From positions 1 through 64,000 of the forward strand of contig JANXVG010000037.1 in the NCBI GenBank assembly GCA_025351795.1: 64,000 nt of DNA, in the 5' to 3' direction. The notes under the pieces were generated by a model that was not told the DNA's origin, did not search any database, and saw only the letters and a program-made list of their open reading frames with translations. Positions 52,953 through 64,000 of the stretch are shown piece after piece. Position numbers and translations under genes: made by a program. Source of the stretch: Salinibacterium sp. Lineage in GTDB: Bacteria > Actinomycetota > Actinomycetes > Actinomycetales > Microbacteriaceae. How positions within the stretch are numbered: position 1 is the stretch's first letter; each line of letters opens with the position of its first letter.

Positions 52953-52987
52953 GCAAGAAGGCCGCCTCAGCGAGGCGGCCTTCTTGC
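52953..52987. terminator. Strong intrinsic terminator after the hypothetical gene
   Basis: A perfect 16-bp stem (52953-52968 with 52972-52987, core AAGAAGGCCGCCTC) closes a 3-nt loop AGC. TTCTT ends the right arm. It also lies downstream of the tRNA-Ala on the minus strand, so may serve both directions. Confidence 0.85.
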
Positions 52988-53006
52988 TGAAATCATGCTA
53001 ATGCTG

Positions 53007-53079
53007 TGGAGCCTAGGAGAATCGAACTCCTGACCTCCTGCTTGCAAAGCAGGCGCTCTACCAATTGAGCTAAGGCCCC
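53007..53079 (-). tRNA. tRNA-Ala (anticodon TGC)
   Basis: 73 nt. Acceptor GGGGCCT pairs with AGGCTCC (one G-T), discriminator A at 53007. The anticodon stem CCTGC/GCAGG encloses TTTGCAA, giving TGC. D arm TAGCTCAATTGGTAGAGC and T loop GTTCGATTC are standard. 3' CCA is not encoded. Confidence 0.97.
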
Positions 53080-53136
53080 GTGCGTACGTCGACGTGCGTG
53101 TGTGTGGAACTAGGGAATCTCTTGTGGATATTCCGG

Positions 53137-53210
53137 TGGGGGTACCAGGACTTGAACCTGGGACCTCTTCGTTATCAGCGAAGCGCTCTAACCGCCTGAG
53201 CTATACCCCC
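53137..53210 (-). tRNA. tRNA-Ile (anticodon GAT)
   Basis: 74 nt. Acceptor GGGGGTA/TACCCCC, discriminator A at 53137. The anticodon stem TTCGC/GCGAA encloses TGATAAC, giving GAT. T loop GTTCAAGTC. It precedes tRNA-Ala on the same strand, the pair often found after gyrA near the origin. Confidence 0.97.
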
Positions 53211-53280
53211 GCAGGGCAGATACGAGAGTATCGCACCCGCTCCATTTCCTGTAATCGGCCGACCTGCCGCGGGCTTCACG

Positions 53281-53688
53281 CTAGTTGTTCGTAAAGCCGA
53301 CCAGCAACCCACCGGTCAGACGCACGCTGAAGTTGTATAGCATGCTCGCGATTGCACCAAGCGCTGTGCCGACGACCACGTTAAGAATCGCGACCACAAG
53401 CGAGAAAAGTGCGACCGTTCCGAGCGAGAAGCTCGTAGAAATGCTGAACTTCTGATCGCCGAGGATATCTTTCAGTGTGCCATCCAGCTTGCCAAAGATT
53501 CCCGTGGTGTTGAGCACAATCCAGACCAGTATCGTCGCAACTACGAGAACGATGCCCAGAGACAACGCCACGAGGAACGACAGCTTGACCGCAGACCAAA
53601 AGTCCACATACACAAGCTTGAGTCGAACCTGCTTGGTTGCTACCGGTCGTTGGGATTTGCGCTGGAGCTTCTCGGCGACACTACTCAT
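53281..53688 (-). CDS. DUF3566 membrane protein downstream of gyrA
   Basis: 135 residues. [40 protein letters not shown] is the DUF3566 pattern, with two membrane segments and GALASML-like residues near the end ([18 protein letters not shown]). DUF3566 genes follow gyrA in most Actinobacteria; function unknown. It overlaps the gyrA stop by 8 nt. Confidence 0.92.
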   Translation of the reverse strand: MSSVAEKLQRKSQRPVATKQVRLKLVYVDFWSAVKLSFLVALSLGIVLVVATILVWIVLNTTGIFGKLDGTLKDILGDQKFSISTSFSLGTVALFSLVVAILNVVVGTALGAIASMLYNFSVRLTGGLLVGFTNN

Positions 53689-56269
53689 CTACTGACTCGT
53701 CCTTCCCAGTTTCCACCGCGTCGCCCGAATCGGGCAGATCGTCGACTTCCTGACTCTCTAGATTGCGCTCACTGTTCTTAGCGATTGCGATGATCCTGTC
53801 GTCGTCCGCAAACCTGGCGAATACAACACCCATGGTGTCACGACCCTTGGCCGGAACCTCGGCGACAGATGACCGTACCACTTTACCGCTGGCAAGAACC
53901 ACAAGAACCTCGTCTTCATCGCCAACGATGAGCGATCCGGCCAAGTCTCCGCGGGCCTCAGCAAGCTTCGCAACCTTGATGCCGAGCCCGCCTCTATTTT
54001 GAACGCGATACTGGTCGGCCGCAGTGCGCTTCGCATAGCCACCCTCGGTGACGACGAACACGTAGCCCTCATCGGTCACCACACTTGCGTCCAGAAGTTG
54101 ATCATCACCACGGAAGTGCATGCCGATTACACCCGATGTTGACCTGCCCATCGGGCGCAACGCGGCATCCGACGCTGTGAATCGAATTGACATACCCTTA
54201 CGCGAAACCAGAAGTAGGTCTTCGTCTTTGTCAACGAGCATCGCCGACACCAGTTCGTCGCCTTCGCGAAGGTTGATTGCGATGATGCCACCCGTGCGGT
54301 TGGTGTCGTATTCGGTGAGTGCCGTCTTCTTGATTAGACCGTCACGAGTGGCGAGCACGAGGTACTTAGCAGCCGCGTAGTCGCGAATGTCAAGGATCTG
54401 AGCGACTTCCTCGCTTGGCTGCAGCGCGAGAAGGTTCGCGAGATGCTGACCCTTCGCATCGCGACCAGACTCTTGCACTTCGTAGGTCTTCGCACGCAGC
54501 ACCCGTCCTGAGTTCGTGAAGAACAGGAGCCAGTGATGCGTTGTAGTCACGAAGAATTGTTCGACAACGTCGTCCGCGCGCAATTGAGCGCCTTTGACCC
54601 CCTTGCCGCCGCGGTGTTGGCTGCGGTAGTTGTCGCTGCGGGTGCGCTTGATGTAGCCGCCACGGGTGACCGTCAGAACCATTTCTTCTTCCGGGATGAG
54701 GTCCTCGACACTCATGTCACCGTCGAAACCAAACATGATCTCGGTGCGGCGGACGTCGCCAAATCGATCGACGAGCTCGGTGAGTTCATCTCTAACGATC
54801 TGTCGCTGCTCGCCGGGTGTGGCCAGGATCCGTTGATAGCCGGCGATCAACCGCTCGAGTTCGTCGTGCTCATCAATAATCTTCTGGCGCTCGAGCGCAG
54901 CGAGCCGACGCAGCTGCATGTCCAGGATGGCCCTCGCCTGAAGATCATCGATGGAGAGTAGTTCCATGAGACCTTCGCGCGCGTCATCGACAGTCTGTGA
55001 GCGGCGAATCAGGGCAATGACATCGTCGAGCGCATCGAGCGCCTTAAGGTATCCGCGCAGAATGTGTGCCCGCTCCTCGGCCTTGCGCAGCCGGAAGGTC
55101 GTTCGTCGAACGATGACCTCAATCTGGTGATCGATCCAATGGGTGATGAAACCGTCGAGGGGAAGAGTGCGCGGGATGCCGTCAACGATCGCGAGCATGT
55201 TCGCGCCAAAATTATCCTGAAGTGGAGTGTGCTTATAGAGGTTATTGAGCACAACCTTCGCGATCGCGTCTCGTTTGAGTACAACTACCAGACGCTGCCC
55301 GGTGCGCCCCGAAGTCTCATCGCGGATGTCCGCAATGCCTCCGACTTTCCCTTCCTTCACAAGCTCGGCAATCTTCAGCGCGAGGTTGTCCGGATTGACT
55401 TGATACGGGAGCTCCGTGACCACGAGGCAGGTGCGACCCTGCAGCTCTTCCACGGTAACGACGGCGCGCATCGTGATGGAACCGCGCCCGGTGCGGTAGG
55501 CGTCCTGAATTCCCTTGATCCCGAGGATCTGGGCTCCGGTTGGGAAGTCCGGTCCCTTAATGCGCTGGATGAGGGCTTCGAGCAACTCGTCGCGCGGAGC
55601 ATCCGGATTCTCCAGAGCCCACAGCGCACCAGCGGCCACCTCGCGCAGGTTATGTGGCGGTATATTCGTGGCCATGCCCACTGCGATGCCCACGGAACCA
55701 TTGACCAGGAGGTTCGGGAAGCGAGCGGGCAACACGTCTGGTTCCTGTGTTTTGCCATCGTAGTTGTCGCTAAAGTTGACCGTCTCTTCGTCAATGTCGC
55801 GAACCATTTCCATGGCGAGCGGCGCCATCTTGGTCTCGGTATACCGCGGGGCGGCAGCGCCGTCGTTTCCAGCGGAACCAAAGTTTCCCTGACCGAGAGC
55901 GAGCGGATAGCGAAGGCTCCACGGCTGCACGAGTCGTACGAGTGCGTCGTAAATAGACGCATCACCGTGCGGGTGAAATTGACCCATGACTTCGCCGACC
56001 ACGCGAGTGCACTTATTAAAGCCCTTGTCGGGGCGGTACCCGCCGTCGTACATCGCGTAGATCACGCGGCGATGCACGGGCTTGAGCCCGTCGCGTACCT
56101 CGGGAAGGGCCCTACCCACGATTACACTCATGGCGTAGTCGAGGTACGACCGCTGCATTTCGAGTTGCAGATCGACTTGGTCGACCTTATCGTGACGGGT
56201 GTCGATGACGGCCTTCTCGAAAGTCGGCTCGCTGGCGGCCGCGTCGGTTGGTTCTGTTATGTCAGCCAT
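53681..56269 (-). CDS. gyrA: DNA gyrase subunit A
   Basis: 862 residues. The catalytic Tyr is in [12 protein letters not shown]. The breakage-reunion domain opens with [28 protein letters not shown]. The quinolone region reads [14 protein letters not shown], with Ala where E. coli has Ser83, the same as in mycobacteria and usually linked to lower intrinsic quinolone sensitivity. Beta-pinwheel repeats form the C-terminal domain, which includes the GyrA box [12 protein letters not shown], and the protein ends in an acidic tail. Lies 28 bp downstream of gyrB. Confidence 0.97.
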   Translation of the reverse strand: MADITEPTDAAASEPTFEKAVIDTRHDKVDQVDLQLEMQRSYLDYAMSVIVGRALPEVRDGLKPVHRRVIYAMYDGGYRPDKGFNKCTRVVGEVMGQFHPHGDASIYDALVRLVQPWSLRYPLALGQGNFGSAGNDGAAAPRYTETKMAPLAMEMVRDIDEETVNFSDNYDGKTQEPDVLPARFPNLLVNGSVGIAVGMATNIPPHNLREVAAGALWALENPDAPRDELLEALIQRIKGPDFPTGAQILGIKGIQDAYRTGRGSITMRAVVTVEELQGRTCLVVTELPYQVNPDNLALKIAELVKEGKVGGIADIRDETSGRTGQRLVVVLKRDAIAKVVLNNLYKHTPLQDNFGANMLAIVDGIPRTLPLDGFITHWIDHQIEVIVRRTTFRLRKAEERAHILRGYLKALDALDDVIALIRRSQTVDDAREGLMELLSIDDLQARAILDMQLRRLAALERQKIIDEHDELERLIAGYQRILATPGEQRQIVRDELTELVDRFGDVRRTEIMFGFDGDMSVEDLIPEEEMVLTVTRGGYIKRTRSDNYRSQHRGGKGVKGAQLRADDVVEQFFVTTTHHWLLFFTNSGRVLRAKTYEVQESGRDAKGQHLANLLALQPSEEVAQILDIRDYAAAKYLVLATRDGLIKKTALTEYDTNRTGGIIAINLREGDELVSAMLVDKDEDLLLVSRKGMSIRFTASDAALRPMGRSTSGVIGMHFRGDDQLLDASVVTDEGYVFVVTEGGYAKRTAADQYRVQNRGGLGIKVAKLAEARGDLAGSLIVGDEDEVLVVLASGKVVRSSVAEVPAKGRDTMGVVFARFADDDRIIAIAKNSERNLESQEVDDLPDSGDAVETGKDESVDE

Positions 56270-56297
56270 GAATTCGTCTCCCTGCGCTTAGCTCGAC

Positions 56298-58310
<2,013 letters not shown>

Positions 58311-58458
58311 CTATGGGTGACACATGCCATTCGGCGGGGAAGTCTCCACGGAGGAGTGGCGCTCGACAGCATAATCATTCTACCAAACGTGATGGGTAGA
58401 CAGGGCAGAAAAAGCGATCTGGGGAGTTTTCTACCTCAGGGTGACCTGATTTGCCTCG

Positions 58459-58953
58459 TCAGCCGTACGTATCGCGTGGGCCACGCCCTGGAATTGATCT
58501 GGCGCCTCTTTTCCAAGAGGGAGCGTTCGGTGCCTGAAAGCGTACCGATTGAATGCCGGCTGCGGGGAACGAACGCGCAATGTGCGTGATGACTTGGCTG
58601 CGCATCAGTCGAAGCTGGGTCGCCCACGCGGTCGAATCGCATTGCACAGTCAATACGCCGTCTTCGATGCCGACCGGAACGGAGTGTTCGGCCGTGTCCG
58701 CACCCACGATCCGCACCCATGAGGCCAACAGTTCAGACCGCGCAAGCGGCGAATTCCAACCCAATTGTGAAGTCAATCCCTCGATGACGTCACTGAGGTC
58801 CAGCGGGTCGCGGTTACTACCAAACGGCACACTTGCCCCGTCGGTCTTCTGAGATCGCTTACGCGCGTCGCTCGAGCGTGCTCCCGGTTCGCCAAATACC
58901 CGCCGAAACCGCAGGTAGACCGAGCGTGCCTCGGAATCTGTCGGGTTAGTCAT
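58459..58953 (-). CDS. DUF721 / DciA-like protein
   Basis: 164 residues. The C-terminal half (LLASWVRIVGADTAEHSVPVGIEDGVLTVQCDSTAWATQLRLM) is the DUF721 KH-like domain. The family includes DciA, which helps load the replicative helicase; mycobacterial DciA lies between recF and gyrB, as here. Overlaps the recF stop by 4 nt. Confidence 0.9.
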   Translation of the reverse strand: MTNPTDSEARSVYLRFRRVFGEPGARSSDARKRSQKTDGASVPFGSNRDPLDLSDVIEGLTSQLGWNSPLARSELLASWVRIVGADTAEHSVPVGIEDGVLTVQCDSTAWATQLRLMRSQVITHIARSFPAAGIQSVRFQAPNAPSWKRGARSIPGRGPRDTYG

Positions 58954-60113
58954 GGGGAATCCACGATTTTCCCGGCACGGATGTGCACGACGTTCATCGA
59001 AAGACGCGCGGGCACGTCGTCGAGCACTGCTGCGGTGATCAGGACCTGCTCAAAACCGTCGACGGCATCAGCCAGACGCGCGCGTCTGGACTCGTCAAGT
59101 TCAGCGAATACGTCATCCAGAATCAGTACCGGGTCGCCAGACTGTGATTCTCTTCTTAAGACCGTAGCCGCCGCGAGTTTCAGGGCGAGCGCGAACGACC
59201 ATGATTCTCCATGACTCGCGTAGCCGCGCGCGGGCAAACCGTTCAGCCCTAGCACGAGATCGTCCCGATGCGGGCCAGCCAGAGTGATTCCGCGATCCAG
59301 TTCGGCGCGGCGAAGCCGCGCGAGTGCGCCACTGAAATCAATCGCAATCTCGGATGCGATGAGCCGCTCTCTGCGAGTAGCCACGGTATCCACGGGCTCA
59401 TCGTCGACACTCGTCGACAAGATGCTGAGGTGACTCACGAGATCCGCAACATGCTCGGCACCTGCGATCGTTGCGTACGCGGATGCAACGTCGGGACTAA
59501 GGTCGGCGATGAGGTTGCTGCGCGCCTCGATAATTTCTGATCCGAAAGCGATCAGCCGCTCATCCCAGATTTCGAGGGTGCCAAGTTGACTTTCGCGCGC
59601 GCCGGATGCCCGGGCCGATTTGAGAAGAGTGTTGCGTTGTCTCAGCACGCGGTCGTAATCGGCCATGACACCACTCATGCGTGGGCTGCGCAAGACCAAA
59701 AGCTCATCGAGGAACCGCCGCCGGCCGGCCGGTTCCCCGCGCACGAGAGCAAGATCTTCTGGAGCAAAGAGGACGCTCGAGAAGTATCGAGGCAAGTCAC
59801 GGGTCTTGATCGCGGAACGGTTTATCTGCGCGCGGTTCGGTGTTGAGCGGTTTATCTGCGCTTCGGCAAGCACCTGGCGATCGCCGACGTCGACGCGGGC
59901 ACGCACGATCGCCGCCTCCTGCCCTTGCCGAATCATCGCGTGGTCGCTCGATGCCCGATGTGAAGCGAGCGTGCTGAGGTAACCGAGCGCTTCTACCAGG
60001 TTGGTTTTGCCTTGACCGTTGCTGCCGATGAAGAGATTCGCGCCAGCGACAAGCGCGACGTCTACGCTTTCGTAGTTACGAAAGTCCATGAGCGACAGGT
60101 GGCTAACAATCAC
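58950..60113 (-). CDS. recF: DNA replication and repair protein RecF
   Basis: 387 residues. ABC-type ATPase: Walker A in GSNGQGKTNLVEALGYLS, the RecF block SVLFAPEDLALVRGEPAGRRRFLDELL, signature region GYASHGESWSFALALKLA and Walker B PVLILDDVFAELD. It loads RecA at gaps. Located 17 bp downstream of gnd. Confidence 0.96.
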   Translation of the reverse strand: MIVSHLSLMDFRNYESVDVALVAGANLFIGSNGQGKTNLVEALGYLSTLASHRASSDHAMIRQGQEAAIVRARVDVGDRQVLAEAQINRSTPNRAQINRSAIKTRDLPRYFSSVLFAPEDLALVRGEPAGRRRFLDELLVLRSPRMSGVMADYDRVLRQRNTLLKSARASGARESQLGTLEIWDERLIAFGSEIIEARSNLIADLSPDVASAYATIAGAEHVADLVSHLSILSTSVDDEPVDTVATRRERLIASEIAIDFSGALARLRRAELDRGITLAGPHRDDLVLGLNGLPARGYASHGESWSFALALKLAAATVLRRESQSGDPVLILDDVFAELDESRRARLADAVDGFEQVLITAAVLDDVPARLSMNVVHIRAGKIVDSP

Positions 60114-60130
60114 AGCTGTTCTCCGCCAGT

Positions 60131-61015
60131 TCAGGCCCTCCGAACGGCGTGACCACCAAACTGGTTGCGTAAGGCTGCTACGGCTTTCATTGACGGCGAG
60201 TCCTTTTGACGGGAAACGAACCGTGCGAAGATCGCGGCACTGATCGTTGGAACAGGAACAGCGTTGTCGAGGGCTTCATGCACCATCCACCGTCCTTCAC
60301 CAGAGTCATCCACATAACCTTCGATTTTTTTAAACTCTGGATCTTCCTCCAGTGCCTTCACGAGAAGCTCAAGTAGCCAGGATCGCACGACTGTTCCACG
60401 CTCCCATGCCCTGAACGTGCCGACCACGTCCTTGATGATGTCTTTGCGCGTGTCAAGCAACTCATAGCCCTCCGCCCAAGCCTGCATAATGGCGTATTCG
60501 ATTCCGTTATGCACCATTTTGGCATAATGACCCGCGCCGACCTCCCCCGCGTGCACGAACCCCTCGGCGCGTGGACCCTCGGGCCGCAGGGCATCAAAAA
60601 TCGGCATAGCGAGTGCAATGAGCTCTGTCTCACCGCCGGCCATCAGGCCGTAACCGTTTTCGCCACCCCAGATACCACCGGAGACGCCGCAGTCGATGAA
60701 GTGAACGCCTTTCTCAGCGAGAAGGGCGGAGTGAGCGAAGTCATCGGTGAAGCGGGAATTACCACCATCGATGACTAGGTCGCCGGGTTCGAGAACGCCA
60801 GCTAGTTGGCGAATGACATCATCGGTAATCTTGCCCGAGGGAACCATGACCCAGACGACCCTGGGTGCGACGAGCGCAGTCGTGAGAGCTGCGAGCGTTG
60901 GAATATCCGTCACATCAGGATTCGGGTCATAGCCAGTCACCTCAACGCCATTTTTGCGCAGCCGGGTACGCATGCTATTTCCCATCTTCCCGAGTCCAAT
61001 CAGGCCGATGTGCAT
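60131..61015 (-). CDS. gnd: 6-phosphogluconate dehydrogenase, decarboxylating (YqeC/GndA short type)
   Basis: 294 residues, the short form. It makes ribulose 5-phosphate in the pentose phosphate pathway. NAD(P) site GLIGLGKMGNSMRTRL, then VIDGGNSRF, DCGVSGGIWGGENGYGLMAGG and KMVHNGIEYAIMQAWAEGYEL. Its place between dnaN and recF is characteristic of Actinobacteria. Confidence 0.95.
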   Translation of the reverse strand: MHIGLIGLGKMGNSMRTRLRKNGVEVTGYDPNPDVTDIPTLAALTTALVAPRVVWVMVPSGKITDDVIRQLAGVLEPGDLVIDGGNSRFTDDFAHSALLAEKGVHFIDCGVSGGIWGGENGYGLMAGGETELIALAMPIFDALRPEGPRAEGFVHAGEVGAGHYAKMVHNGIEYAIMQAWAEGYELLDTRKDIIKDVVGTFRAWERGTVVRSWLLELLVKALEEDPEFKKIEGYVDDSGEGRWMVHEALDNAVPVPTISAAIFARFVSRQKDSPSMKAVAALRNQFGGHAVRRA

Positions 61016-61043
61016 AGATGCTCCATGTTGGGAGGGGTGGCGA

Positions 61044-62192
61044 CTAGCGAAGAAGAAGGTTCGGCTGCAGCAGATACTTGTAGTTATCGGCGCCCGGCTG
61101 GTCTTTCGAGGATTGACTAGTAATCAAGACCGGGCCCGGTTTGTTGGGGTTGTCGGTTTTTGTAAAAGAGATCCTCACAAACTCGGAGTGCACAGCATTG
61201 AGCCCATCGAGGAAGAACGCTGGCTTGAGTGATACAACCGTATCCACGCCCGTAAGGAACGCATCGATGGTCTCCGATGCCTGCGCTTGCTCCGACCCGA
61301 TTGCTTCGAGAGTCAAGCCGTCGATTGAGAAAGTAAACCGTAGAGCGGCCTCACGTTCAAGCACCAAGGAAACTCTTCTTACTGCCTCGATGAGTTCTGC
61401 TGCGTTAACCACCGCATAGTTGTCGACGACGTCAGGAAAAAGCCTTCTAACCGGAGGAAAATTGCCCTTGATCAGAAGGGATGTCACCGTCTTGTGATCA
61501 GCGGTGAATGCGATGAGTTCGCGTTCGTCACTACTGGTTATCGAGACACTCACTGTGCCGCTGTGAGCGAATGTCTTTCCAATTTCCGAAAGTGTTTTCG
61601 CAGGAACCAGTGCCGTGACTATTTCAGGTGATGGCAATGTGCCCGAGTCCCACTCAATTTCTCGTACCGCCACGCGGTATCGGTCGGTTGCAACAAGAGA
61701 GATGCTGTTCTCGGAAACTTCAAGTTGCACGCCGGTAATCACCGGGGTTACATCGTCACGCGACGCTGCTACCGCAACCTGGGCAATGGCGTTTGCAAAT
61801 GCCTCAGCAGACAATGTGCCTGATTGCGCGGAAACTTGAGGAAGTGTTGGATACTCCTCGACGGGCATACTCAAGAGAGTGAAGTTCGCAGAACCGCAGG
61901 AAACCGTGATCCGACCCTCATCGGTCGTAAATGTGACGGGCGCGTTCGGGAGGCGGCTCGCGATATCCGCGAGCAGGCGCCCCGAGACTAATACAGTTCC
62001 AGGTTCGTGGACGTCTGCAGTGATATCAGTCCGCGCGGAAACCTCGTAGTCAAACGACGACAGAGTGAGCCCAGCATCGGTCGCTTCGATCAAGACACCA
62101 CTGAGAATGGGAAGCGTAGTACGTTGCGGCAACAATTTTACTGCGAACGAGACAGCCTCACTGAAGACATCGCGATTGACCTTAAACCTCAT
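61044..62192 (-). CDS. dnaN: DNA polymerase III beta subunit (sliding clamp)
   Basis: 382 residues from the ATG at 62192 (MRFKVNRDVFSEAVSFAVKLLPQRTT). Three clamp domains; FPPVRRLFP and the C-terminal segment YKYLLQPNLLLR (the clamp pocket end) are typical. AAGGGGTG serves as ribosome site. The open frame to 62306 runs into the origin region and is not used. Confidence 0.97.
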   Translation of the reverse strand: MRFKVNRDVFSEAVSFAVKLLPQRTTLPILSGVLIEATDAGLTLSSFDYEVSARTDITADVHEPGTVLVSGRLLADIASRLPNAPVTFTTDEGRITVSCGSANFTLLSMPVEEYPTLPQVSAQSGTLSAEAFANAIAQVAVAASRDDVTPVITGVQLEVSENSISLVATDRYRVAVREIEWDSGTLPSPEIVTALVPAKTLSEIGKTFAHSGTVSVSITSSDERELIAFTADHKTVTSLLIKGNFPPVRRLFPDVVDNYAVVNAAELIEAVRRVSLVLEREAALRFTFSIDGLTLEAIGSEQAQASETIDAFLTGVDTVVSLKPAFFLDGLNAVHSEFVRISFTKTDNPNKPGPVLITSQSSKDQPGADNYKYLLQPNLLLR

Positions 62193-62525
62193 TGAGTCAC
62201 CCCTTACCTTCTCGAACGGTGTGTCGGGGCTTAATACTTGCATAGGCGGCCTGTCCAGCGTCGCAAAGGTTATTTGGCTCACCATTAATTGATTTAGAGA
62301 TAACACTCTTAACCGCTGTGTGAACTGTGAGTAACCCGGCCGCTGCTCCGTTTTCGTGCCGAACTACAGTCGTGGGAGATGTACAGCAGTTGTGCGCTTC
62401 AGTGGACTTGGTTCCCGCTCGCGCAGCTGTGGAGCGAGACATTTCCACAGGATCTCTTCTTTCATCAACAACAAAACCGGCGCGTCACGGCCAGTTATCC
62501 ACAACTTATCCACAGGGTGGAAAAC
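62193..62525. promoter_or_regulatory. oriC: Chromosomal origin region (oriC) between dnaA and dnaN
   Basis: A 333-bp gap without a gene. Two perfect DnaA boxes TTATCCACA lie 11 bp apart at 62495-62503 and 62506-62514, next to the dnaA stop. A degenerate box ATTTCCACA is at 62441-62449. The gap is lower in GC than the genes around it. The dnaA-dnaN interval is where actinobacterial origins are found. Window-only data cannot show the full box array or an unwinding element. Confidence 0.85.
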
Positions 62526-63947
62526 TTAACTCTTGTTGTAGCGCTGATTCTGTTTAATGCGGCTGGTGAGTTCGGTTACCTGGTTGTAGATGGAACGACG
62601 TTCCTTCATCAACTCACTGATTTTCTTGTTCGCGTACATCACCGTCGTGTGATCCCGGTTACCGAACAGTTGTCCGATCTTCGGCAATGACAGATTCGTC
62701 ATCTCGCGGCACAGATACATGGCAATCTGCCGCGCGGTGGCCACTGCTTGGGAACGTGAGGACCCGTAGAGGTCTTCTACCGTCAGTTTGAAGTAGTCTG
62801 CCGTGTGATTAATGATGTCCACGGGAGCAATCACATTGTCGTCGTCGAGAGTGATGAGGTCTTTGAGCACGGTCTGAACCAGTGCTAAATCGACCGGTGT
62901 ACGGTTCAGGCTCGCGAAGGCAGTGACGCGGATAAGCGTCCCCTCGAGTTCACGGATATTCGAGGACACCTTGGTGGCCATGTATTCCAGGATGTCATTG
63001 TCGACTTGTAGTCTCTCGCTTTGCGCTTTCTTACGGAGGATGGCGATACGAGTTTCAAGATCAGGCGCCTGCACGTCGGTGATGAGACCCCATTCGAACC
63101 GCGATCTCATTCGGTCCTCGAAGCCGGTGAGCAGTTTAGGGGGAAGGTCGCTGGTGATTACGACTTGCTTGTTGTGGTCATGCAGGGTGTTGAACGTGTG
63201 AAAGAACGCTTCTTGGGTTTCGACGGCGCGCTGCAAAAACTGGATGTCATCGATCAGGAGGATGTCAATTTCGCGATACCGAGACTGAAATACCGAGGCA
63301 CGGTTGTTTGCGATTGAGTTGATGAAGTCATTCGTGAATTCTTCGGAACTCACATACCGCACACGAATGCCAGGGTAGAGACTTTCTGCATAATGTCCGA
63401 TGGCGTGGAGAAGGTGAGTCTTACCAAGCCCAGACTCTCCGTAGATGAAGAGTGGGTTGTATGCCTTGGCGGGTGCTTCAGCCACAGCAACCGCCGCCGC
63501 GTGTGCAAAGCGGTTCGAACTTCCGATGACGAAGTTGTCAAAACTGTATTTGGGGTTCAATCGCGAGTCACTGCGCCTAGTGCCGCCTGATTTTTCTGGT
63601 GTTGCCACGGCTGCTGTTGGTTCAATGTAGGGCTGGTCAGGAAGATCGCTGGTGTGTTCGAGTGGATCCTGCTGTATTTCTGGATTTACCACAATTGCGA
63701 AGTTCACGACGTCTTGGTCGTCACCGAGTTCACCGATTGCATTGAGTAACGGGATGCGGATCCGCTGTTCAAGCATCCCGCGCGTGAGTTCGTTGGGAAC
63801 CTCAAGATAGATGGTGCCCGTCATAATGCCTTTGGGTTCAACCAGGCTGATGAAACCGTGAAGCTGCGGTGTTATTCGATCATCCGCTGTGAGGCGGTTC
63901 CGGATGGACTGCCAGATCTCCCGTGTTGCGTCCGGTAGGTCTGCCAT
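62526..63947 (-). CDS. dnaA: Chromosomal replication initiator DnaA
   Basis: 473 residues. Domain I (REIWQSIRNRLTADDRITPQLHGF), a linker, AAA+ domain III with Walker A in YGESGLGKTHLLHAIGHY and Walker B in ILLIDDIQFLQ, and domain IV ending in LSLPKIGQLFGNRDHTTVMYA, the helix-turn-helix that binds DnaA boxes. The ATG at 63947 gives the conserved MADLP start; a GTG three codons upstream is possible. Confidence 0.98.
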   Translation of the reverse strand: MADLPDATREIWQSIRNRLTADDRITPQLHGFISLVEPKGIMTGTIYLEVPNELTRGMLEQRIRIPLLNAIGELGDDQDVVNFAIVVNPEIQQDPLEHTSDLPDQPYIEPTAAVATPEKSGGTRRSDSRLNPKYSFDNFVIGSSNRFAHAAAVAVAEAPAKAYNPLFIYGESGLGKTHLLHAIGHYAESLYPGIRVRYVSSEEFTNDFINSIANNRASVFQSRYREIDILLIDDIQFLQRAVETQEAFFHTFNTLHDHNKQVVITSDLPPKLLTGFEDRMRSRFEWGLITDVQAPDLETRIAILRKKAQSERLQVDNDILEYMATKVSSNIRELEGTLIRVTAFASLNRTPVDLALVQTVLKDLITLDDDNVIAPVDIINHTADYFKLTVEDLYGSSRSQAVATARQIAMYLCREMTNLSLPKIGQLFGNRDHTTVMYANKKISELMKERRSIYNQVTELTSRIKQNQRYNKS

Positions 63948-64000
63948 GCGCCCCACATCCTAATTTCCGAATTGTTCACAGATTTTTCCACCACGACGGG
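63948..64000. promoter_or_regulatory. Start of the dnaA upstream region
   Basis: 53 bp at the window edge with TTGTTCACA (63972-63980), a 7/9 match to a DnaA box, and TTTTTCCACC next to it. Possible autoregulatory box; most of the dnaA promoter lies outside the window. Confidence 0.4.

Overview
The window is high-GC actinobacterial DNA. Family content and synteny point to Microbacteriaceae or a close relative: dnaA-dnaN-gnd-recF-DUF721-gyrB-gyrA-DUF3566 followed by tRNA-Ile and tRNA-Ala, a cell-wall signalling cluster fhaA-fhaB-pstP-rodA-pbpA-pknA-pknB with trpG, a class E sortase and crgA beside it, NucS instead of MutS/MutL, and a coproporphyrin-type haem pathway with HemQ. The chromosome origin is at the right end and dnaA points left, so the window runs away from oriC toward position 1.

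Layout. 1-5905: an alpha-glucan (probably dextran or isomalto-oligosaccharide) uptake locus with a GH66 enzyme cut by the window edge, a GH15-like enzyme, two CUT1 permeases, a solute-binding lipoprotein and a divergent ROK regulator. 5902-10516: housekeeping genes (thioesterase, DNA glycosylase, tRNA hydroxylase TrhO, DUF4190, phosphofructokinase, DUF1304). 10625-12667: a secreted GH5 enzyme with cell-wall-binding repeats. 12664-23044: haem genes hemL, B, D, C, H, Q, three small envelope genes, hemG/cgoX and hemE on the minus strand, with hemA divergent. 23045-31506: a non-coding repeat patch, a 1211-residue surface protein ending in LAFTG, a beta-lactamase-fold protein, an M13 peptidase and a LacI regulator. 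31583-35994: MFS transporter, a truncated nucS copy, a small accessory segment (P-loop kinase, ribbon-helix-helix protein, RelE/ParE-type toxin and antitoxin), intact nucS and a HAD phosphatase. 36016-38640: a three-gene type III polyketide operon of the Srs type. 38930-39610: a frameshifted DUF5684 gene and tRNA-Leu. 39922-50821: cell-wall and division signalling. 50892-53210: rhomboid protease, cyclophilin, a conserved small protein and two tRNAs. 53281-64000: replication and gyrase genes and the origin.

How it fits together. The GH66/GH15/ABC genes form a sugar import unit that lacks its ATPase, which is presumably shared from elsewhere. The haem genes cover glutamyl-tRNA to haem b by the coproporphyrin route. 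The class E sortase is a plausible anchor enzyme for the LAFTG surface protein. The Fha/Pst/Pkn genes regulate the RodA-PbpA wall synthase and CrgA.

Strongest unusual signals: (1) a 5' nucS fragment and the intact nucS 5' end bracket a 1.8-kb accessory segment and share a 13-bp block, as expected for an insertion that replaced the start of nucS; (2) hemE and hemA have interlocked -10 elements in one palindrome, each 7 nt from a GTG start, predicting mutually exclusive leaderless transcription; (3) a perfect LacI-type operator in the lacI/MFS gap; (4) a single-base frameshift in a DUF5684 gene. No CRISPR array, insertion sequence, integrase or prophage was seen.
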